Below, in pieces: positions 59,855-64,000 of a DNA stretch of 64,000 bases; within the stretch, counting starts at the first letter, position 1; each line of letters begins with the position of its first letter. A program made the position numbers and the translations under genes. Source of the stretch: Methanoplanus endosymbiosus (lineage in GTDB: Archaea; Halobacteriota; Methanomicrobia; Methanomicrobiales; Methanomicrobiaceae); assembly GCF_024662215.1 (NCBI RefSeq), contig NZ_CP096115.1, positions 2,492,935 through 2,556,934 of the forward strand, in the 5' to 3' direction. A model generated the notes under the pieces. It was not told the DNA's origin, made no database searches, and saw only the letters and a program-made list of their open reading frames with translations.

Positions 59855-61729
59855 TTACTGTGTGGATAGATATGTCATCACTGCATCATACCGGTCATAT
59901 GTATGTTCGATAAGCTCACTTAGTGAGGCATCAAACTCCGCCGTGCTCTTCAGATTGGTATGCCCTTCTGTTTCTCCATCTGCACCGGTGACATAGGGAG
60001 TGATAAGCTCATGGTTAAACTGGTATTTCTCTTCCATTGCTTCCGGTTCAAAGGCGGTTGTGACGACTTCCTCAATGTCATTCAGGTACATCGCATGATA
60101 CACCGGGTCGTCCATCAGGTAACGGATAAGCGGCCAGGAATCGCCAACCTCATCAAGGCCAAGCGAGAGCGGTGATCCCTTACCTCCGCCACCTGCGTTC
60201 TGCATCATCATGCCTTCATCTCCTGCGTCATCTAAAGGCATTTCCATCATCCTCTGGCCACCTGCGTTCTGCATCATCATCTCCTCATTCGCTGTTGCTT
60301 CCATTGGCGGGGCCATCTGCTGACCGCCCATGGTTCTGCCTCCTCCTGCGGGAGGCATAGTCTCTCCACCTTCAATCAATTCAGGCGGCTGCATATCTCC
60401 TCCGAAGCCCGGGATTCCGGTGTTTGTCTGCCCGTCATCCGGCTGTTCCATCGCTTGTCTGCCGCCGGTACCTGCATTCTTTCCCGCAGAGATTGCCTCG
60501 TTGTTGTCCCAGGGGATCCAGGTAATTGCCCCGTCTGATGGATCGGTGTAGAGATAGAAGTTCTTGCACGAGGTTCCATAGGAGTCCCAGTTCTGGATAA
60601 CCGTATTCACTGCGAGCCATTTGACAAATCCTTCAGCATCGAATACTGCTTCAAGATTTTCTCTCCATTCTTCGGGGTCTGTTGTCCGTGTGTCATCGTT
60701 GAGAATGGTATACAATGCTTCAACATCACTCCAGTCCTCCTCATCTTCGTTTGTCTTCTTCTCGAAAGATTCAGCGTCAAAGGTACCTTCTGCAAATGTG
60801 GCTCCTGTTCCCTCAGGTTTGTACACATTTCCGGAATCATCGGTAAATGCAGTCTCAATGAGGGTATCTTCAACACTCTCGATCATCGTGTACAGGCCAA
60901 AGTATACAGGTCCTTCTCCGTAATCGACATATACGCGGTAAAACGCTGTATCCGGGGCAGCAACTCCTGCATCATTGAATATTTCGGGGGCAATCTTATC
61001 CCTCATCAGTGAGCTGTCACCAAATGCGCTCTTCAGGTTAAGTTCGTCAAATCCATAGAACCGCTGGTTTTTGATGTCAGGATTTTCATCTTCGAATTTA
61101 TCAAAATTCAGTTTCAGTGAGATCTTGTATGAGCCGCTTGTCCATGTATTTCCAAGGGTCGACTGACCTTTAAACCGTATGCCGACATCAGTCCATTCTT
61201 TATCGTCAAAGGTGATGCCTGCCGGAACAGTGACCGGATCAAAATCAAAGCTTTCTTCCCGGTTTCCTCCTGCTCCTCCTCCCATTGCTCTGTCGTTAAG
61301 GGCGATATCTGCCGGAGCGGTTGCCTGATTAAAGTCCGGGTTTTCTATCTGGTTTCCTCCGCCACCCATTGCTCTGGTCTGGTCTGTTGTTGATCCTCCG
61401 AATTCCCCGAATTCTGCTGCCATGTCATCAAGCATGGTCTGCCAGTTTTCCGGCGACAGGGTAATGGTTATTTCATTTACCTTGTCATCGGGAAATACAA
61501 CGGAATAGTTTGGTTCTGCGTCGTTTCCGTGCGTTTCTTCTGTCCAGTCTGCTGACCGGGTCGTTCCGGTGTCAACCGCGGATGTTTCATCGGTGTCCCC
61601 GACAGCTGTGCATCCGCATGCAAGCAGGCATAACACCATGCAGGTGCAAGCCGCCAAAACGGCTAATAACGGTTTTTTCCTGCCGTTTTTATCCTTTGAT
61701 CTGTTGTTTTTCAGTATTGGTATCTTCAT
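59855..61729 (-). CDS. CotH-kinase-family lipoprotein with Met/Gly-rich insert
   Basis: Protein of 624 aa. Signal and lipobox (VLCLLACGCTAVG) then a CotH-like domain (from about 75: YSVVFPDDKVNEITITLSPE, KISLKLNFDKF, GFDELNLKSAFGDSSLMRDK, ITWIPWDNNEAIS). CotH proteins phosphorylate secreted proteins in bacteria. Two unusual parts are seen: a duplicated about 35-residue Gly-rich segment (AMGGGGNQIENPDFNQ; AMGGGAGGNREESFDF), and a Met/Gln/Gly-rich insert with MMMQNAGG repeated (about 470-515). Whether it is active is unknown. Confidence 0.82.
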   Translation of the reverse strand: MKIPILKNNRSKDKNGRKKPLLAVLAACTCMVLCLLACGCTAVGDTDETSAVDTGTTRSADWTEETHGNDAEPNYSVVFPDDKVNEITITLSPENWQTMLDDMAAEFGEFGGSTTDQTRAMGGGGNQIENPDFNQATAPADIALNDRAMGGGAGGNREESFDFDPVTVPAGITFDDKEWTDVGIRFKGQSTLGNTWTSGSYKISLKLNFDKFEDENPDIKNQRFYGFDELNLKSAFGDSSLMRDKIAPEIFNDAGVAAPDTAFYRVYVDYGEGPVYFGLYTMIESVEDTLIETAFTDDSGNVYKPEGTGATFAEGTFDAESFEKKTNEDEEDWSDVEALYTILNDDTRTTDPEEWRENLEAVFDAEGFVKWLAVNTVIQNWDSYGTSCKNFYLYTDPSDGAITWIPWDNNEAISAGKNAGTGGRQAMEQPDDGQTNTGIPGFGGDMQPPELIEGGETMPPAGGGRTMGGQQMAPPMEATANEEMMMQNAGGQRMMEMPLDDAGDEGMMMQNAGGGGKGSPLSLGLDEVGDSWPLIRYLMDDPVYHAMYLNDIEEVVTTAFEPEAMEEKYQFNHELITPYVTGADGETEGHTNLKSTAEFDASLSELIEHTYDRYDAVMTYLSTQ

Positions 61730-61743
61730 TGTGTATTCCTCTG

Positions 61744-61899
61744 TTATTCCGTCATCAATGTTCCGGCGGTAACCGGTTCAGGAGTTATCTCCTCTCTGAA
61801 AACAGCACCTGATTTATCTGTCTGCGATACAGATCCGGCAAAGAGGGCCATGATGACCATCGGCGCAATCAGTGCAATAATTCCTTTATGATATTTCAT
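61744..61899 (-). pseudogene. Beheaded copy of the DUF1566 lipoprotein (N-terminus only)
   Basis: A 51-codon frame starting MKYHKGIIALIAPMVIMALF, matching the other copies up to the stalk (GAVFREEITPEPVT), then stop TAA at 61744. The lipobox Cys is changed to Ser (FAGSVSQT), so it cannot be lipidated, and no DUF1566 domain remains. It lies between cotH and the four-helix gene. Confidence 0.75.
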
Positions 61900-61977
61900 C
61901 TGTTTCATCTCCGTATAGATCTGTTATATTGTCAATGTTTCAGTAATTTTCGTGGACATTAATTGATTTAGTTGCCT

Positions 61978-62454
61978 TTATTCAAGACTTATTCTGATTA
62001 GGATAATCAGTGCTGCTGTGGCACAGAGGTCAGGGACAATCTGGAAAATTCCGATGTAACCCGGAAATCCTCCAAAGAGAGTTATTATTGCCGGGTTTGA
62101 GGTTATGGCATACATGCCAAGAGCAAAGATAACAGCCATAAGTCCCAGGGTAAAGGAACTTTTTACCTTCCTGTATATTCCGGCGTAGATCATGAAAAGC
62201 GGGAATGTCAGTCCGAGATTCAGGGCTGAAACAAAGGTCTTCAGGTAGATATACATCCCATCTCCCTTCTTATTCATCTCCTCACCTGGATGGTTTTCAC
62301 CCGGAATTATGGGCATATTACTGTCCATGTTTTCAGGATTTGCAATCCCGGAAATAATGGGCATGCCAGCACTTCCGGCCAGGATTATGACCTCTGAAAT
62401 GAGGATGATTAAAATAATTATGCTGTTATTTTTCATCCTTTCATCCTTCTGCAA
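61978..62454 (-). CDS. Small four-helix membrane protein of the DUF1566 cluster
   Basis: Protein of 158 aa. An N-terminal helix (IIILIILISEVIILAGS), an external loop of about 45 residues (NPENMDSNMPIIPGENHPGE), then three helices (LKTFVSALNLGLTFPLFMIY, FTLGLMAVIFALGMYAI, VPDLCATAALIILIRI). No family is recognised. It lies 32 nt behind a DUF1566 gene, and a relic of the same protein lies behind DUF1566 copy C, so the two go together. Confidence 0.7.
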   Translation of the reverse strand: MQKDERMKNNSIIILIILISEVIILAGSAGMPIISGIANPENMDSNMPIIPGENHPGEEMNKKGDGMYIYLKTFVSALNLGLTFPLFMIYAGIYRKVKSSFTLGLMAVIFALGMYAITSNPAIITLFGGFPGYIGIFQIVPDLCATAALIILIRISLE

Positions 62455-62486
62455 CTAACTGTACCACTATTTTCCGGGCTGATCTT

Positions 62487-63857
62487 TCATCTGACAAGGC
62501 GGACGTAGTTGTCAATTCTTATCGCATCGCCCTGTGGGCCGTGGCCCTCCGGATATTCTGATGCGTCGCCCGTCTTTGGATCACTCCTCTGAGCTCCTGC
62601 ACCATGCACATCCTGCCACTTACCGTCCAGATATCCCATTGCTCTGCCGAATGAGACATATGACGCATATCCACCTTTTCCATTCGATGTTTCATGGGTT
62701 GTTGAGGACCAGAAGTACGGGTAGTCCGTCTCTCCTGCCTCGTTTGTAATCTCTGTGCATTCAAATACCGGGTCGATTGCAGCAGAGTCTGTTGTGTCGG
62801 GTGAGCGTGAGTAGTCCACTATGCTCTGGAGCTCTTTTATATCCGGAAGCCTCCAGTCGCTGTATCCGAGATAGTTCTCAGCGTTTTTGGTCTGGACCCA
62901 TGCAAGTGCCTCTTCCCAGTTCATGCCTGTGCCACTGTCTGACTGTGACCATGTAAGGCCGGTTGCACTGTCGGTTATGGTGCCGTTGCTATTGTCCGAG
63001 AAGTTATTAATTCCGTAATCGGGGTTGCCCCTTACACAGGTTACAAAGAATGTCTTTGCATTTCTGCCTGATGACACACAGGATGGTCCCGGCATAGTAA
63101 GGCCATAACCCTTTATTCTGCCATCAGCGAAATTGACCCCGAAGAGAAGGCTGTCTTCATATACATACAGTGTATCTGATGCGTACTGGGAGTCAATGAT
63201 ACGCTCACCTGCATCTGTATCTCCGTATGTGAAACTGAAGTAATCTGTATCAATAAATGGTGTCAGTTCTGAGGTGTCCGTTCCTTCAACTCCGCTGGGG
63301 TCAGTTCCGCTGAAGTCTATCAGTGAGTACTGCTCTTTGATTGTCGGAAGTCGCCAGTCGCTGTATCCTCCATAGCTTACCTGATTCAGTTCATCAGGAT
63401 AGGTTTTTGCTTCTTCAAGTGTGAGCTTGTCGTCCGCTGTTATGGAGCCGTCAACATTGTTGTCAGGAGATCTCTGCCATGTCAGTCCTGTATTTAAGTC
63501 ATAGACTGTAAGGCCGTCACTGCTGGTCTCGTAAGCCGGCTGATTGCCTGGATACTGAGAATCCTGGCCGTAGAATGCCTCTCCTTCAGCCGGACAGGTG
63601 ATCTCTTCAATGTTATTGAAGCATTTTGTCTGCCCTGTATCAGCTACAGTGTATGTGGTACTGCCTGTTGCAGCAGTGGTTTTTGTAACTGTGCTCTCAG
63701 AAGCAGAGTCTGATGTTTTTTCATCTCCGGAATCAGCCTCTTCTGCTGATGGTGATTCTGTCTGTCCTGAATCTGTCTGCGATATACATCCGGCAAAGAG
63801 AGCCATTATGGCCATTGCTACTATGATGAGTGCAATAATTCCCTTATGATATTTCAT
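62487..63857 (-). CDS. DUF1566 (Lcl_C) lipoprotein, copy D
   Basis: Protein of 456 aa with the family lipoprotein N-terminus (lipobox CISQTDSGQ). The stalk is longer than in the other copies (TESPSAEEADSGDEKTSDSA). Two DUF1566 repeats: TGLTWQRS, GGYSDWRLPTIKEQYSLIDF; TGLTWSQ, LGYSDWRLPDIKELQSIVDY. It is closest to copy C. It is the first gene of the cluster on the minus strand, with its promoter in 63858-64000. Confidence 0.88.
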   Translation of the reverse strand: MKYHKGIIALIIVAMAIMALFAGCISQTDSGQTESPSAEEADSGDEKTSDSASESTVTKTTAATGSTTYTVADTGQTKCFNNIEEITCPAEGEAFYGQDSQYPGNQPAYETSSDGLTVYDLNTGLTWQRSPDNNVDGSITADDKLTLEEAKTYPDELNQVSYGGYSDWRLPTIKEQYSLIDFSGTDPSGVEGTDTSELTPFIDTDYFSFTYGDTDAGERIIDSQYASDTLYVYEDSLLFGVNFADGRIKGYGLTMPGPSCVSSGRNAKTFFVTCVRGNPDYGINNFSDNSNGTITDSATGLTWSQSDSGTGMNWEEALAWVQTKNAENYLGYSDWRLPDIKELQSIVDYSRSPDTTDSAAIDPVFECTEITNEAGETDYPYFWSSTTHETSNGKGGYASYVSFGRAMGYLDGKWQDVHGAGAQRSDPKTGDASEYPEGHGPQGDAIRIDNYVRLVR

Positions 63858-64000
63858 CTCTCTCTCCCCTCTGCATAGAGTTGTACTTTGGAGTAGTGAT
63901 AAGGAAATGCCGGAATCACTTCCTGATTATACCCAAATTATACCCAAATCTCCGTATGGGGTGATAAAAAAGAACGGCAAAAAAAGGATTATTCAAGGCT
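63858..64000. other. Upstream region of DUF1566 copy D
   Basis: Contains a direct repeat ATTATACCCAAA (about 63925-63949) and an AT-rich stretch; no gene within the window. It could hold the promoter of the cluster. Confidence 0.4.

Noticed and set aside
53831-63857. Diversity-generating retroelement
   Set aside because: DUF1566 has a suitable fold, but no reverse transcriptase, template repeat or variable repeat pair was seen in the window.
1-64000. CRISPR array
   Set aside because: No series of regularly spaced identical repeats was seen; short repeats found are pairs or hairpins.

Overview
The window looks like a chromosomal segment from a methanogenic archaeon of the Methanomicrobiales type. 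The evidence is an ECF-type nickel transporter, an archaeal UMP kinase, an S24e-like ribosomal protein, tRNAs without encoded CCA, a PGF-CTERM surface protein, many archaeal lipoproteins and a dockerin/cohesin-type secreted protein. The assignment rests on gene content only; no species can be named. No rRNA, CRISPR array or intact prophage was seen.

Layout. (1) 0-5.6 kb: a type I restriction-modification locus on the minus strand, hsdM > YhcG-like PD-(D/E)xK nuclease > hsdS (running off the left edge). The genes are translationally coupled, and a second YhcG-like nuclease is divergent. (2) 5.8-12.4 kb: surface and redox proteins (DUF3821-like protein, DOMON lipoprotein, small two-helix membrane protein), a DUF47/PiT phosphate uptake operon, and two tandem DUF3089 lipoprotein hydrolases. 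(3) 12.4-22.1 kb: mostly housekeeping: nth placed directly behind tRNA-Pro, pyrH, an AmrS-type radical SAM enzyme, a Mut7-C RNase, an Isf-like flavoprotein, manC, PsiE-like, PstS, GNAT, a Trm5-like methyltransferase and tRNA-Glu. (4) 22.1-34 kb: a GH18-cohesin-dockerin protein, a TnpB transposon, an FKBP, a K+ channel, an MFS exporter, and a nickel ECF operon (nikMLQO) led by a His-rich PGF-CTERM protein. (5) 34-42 kb: a lipoprotein serpin, a TPR protein, a primase-helicase typical of replicating mobile elements, and a small palindromic element next to a beheaded gene. (6) 42-51 kb: seven secreted-protein genes on the minus strand, five of them tandem Cys-rich paralogs chained by 4-nt ATGA overlaps; two more surface genes face away from them. 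(7) 51-53.8 kb: gene fragments, an S24e-like gene, a zinc ribbon and a lipoprotein hydrolase. (8) 53.8-64 kb: a family expansion of secreted DUF1566 (Lcl_C, C-type-lectin-like) proteins, with five full copies and one beheaded relic, together with a CotH-kinase lipoprotein and a four-helix membrane protein that is present once intact and once as a relic.

The two most unusual parts are the five-gene Cys-rich array at 42.1-47.0 kb and the DUF1566/CotH cluster at 53.8-63.9 kb. Both look like fast-evolving cell-surface systems built by tandem duplication. In the second, nearly the same lectin-like body is carried on two N-termini: a lipoprotein anchor in four copies and a dockerin in one. That dockerin closely matches the one on the GH18-cohesin protein 30 kb away, so the two loci may feed one extracellular assembly. 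Several smaller features also deserve checking: tRNA-Pro/nth spacing of 2 nt, shared hairpin loops in TnpB-type element ends, an HX13H mini-cytochrome candidate beside a DOMON lipoprotein, and a Cys cluster on the nickel ATPase.
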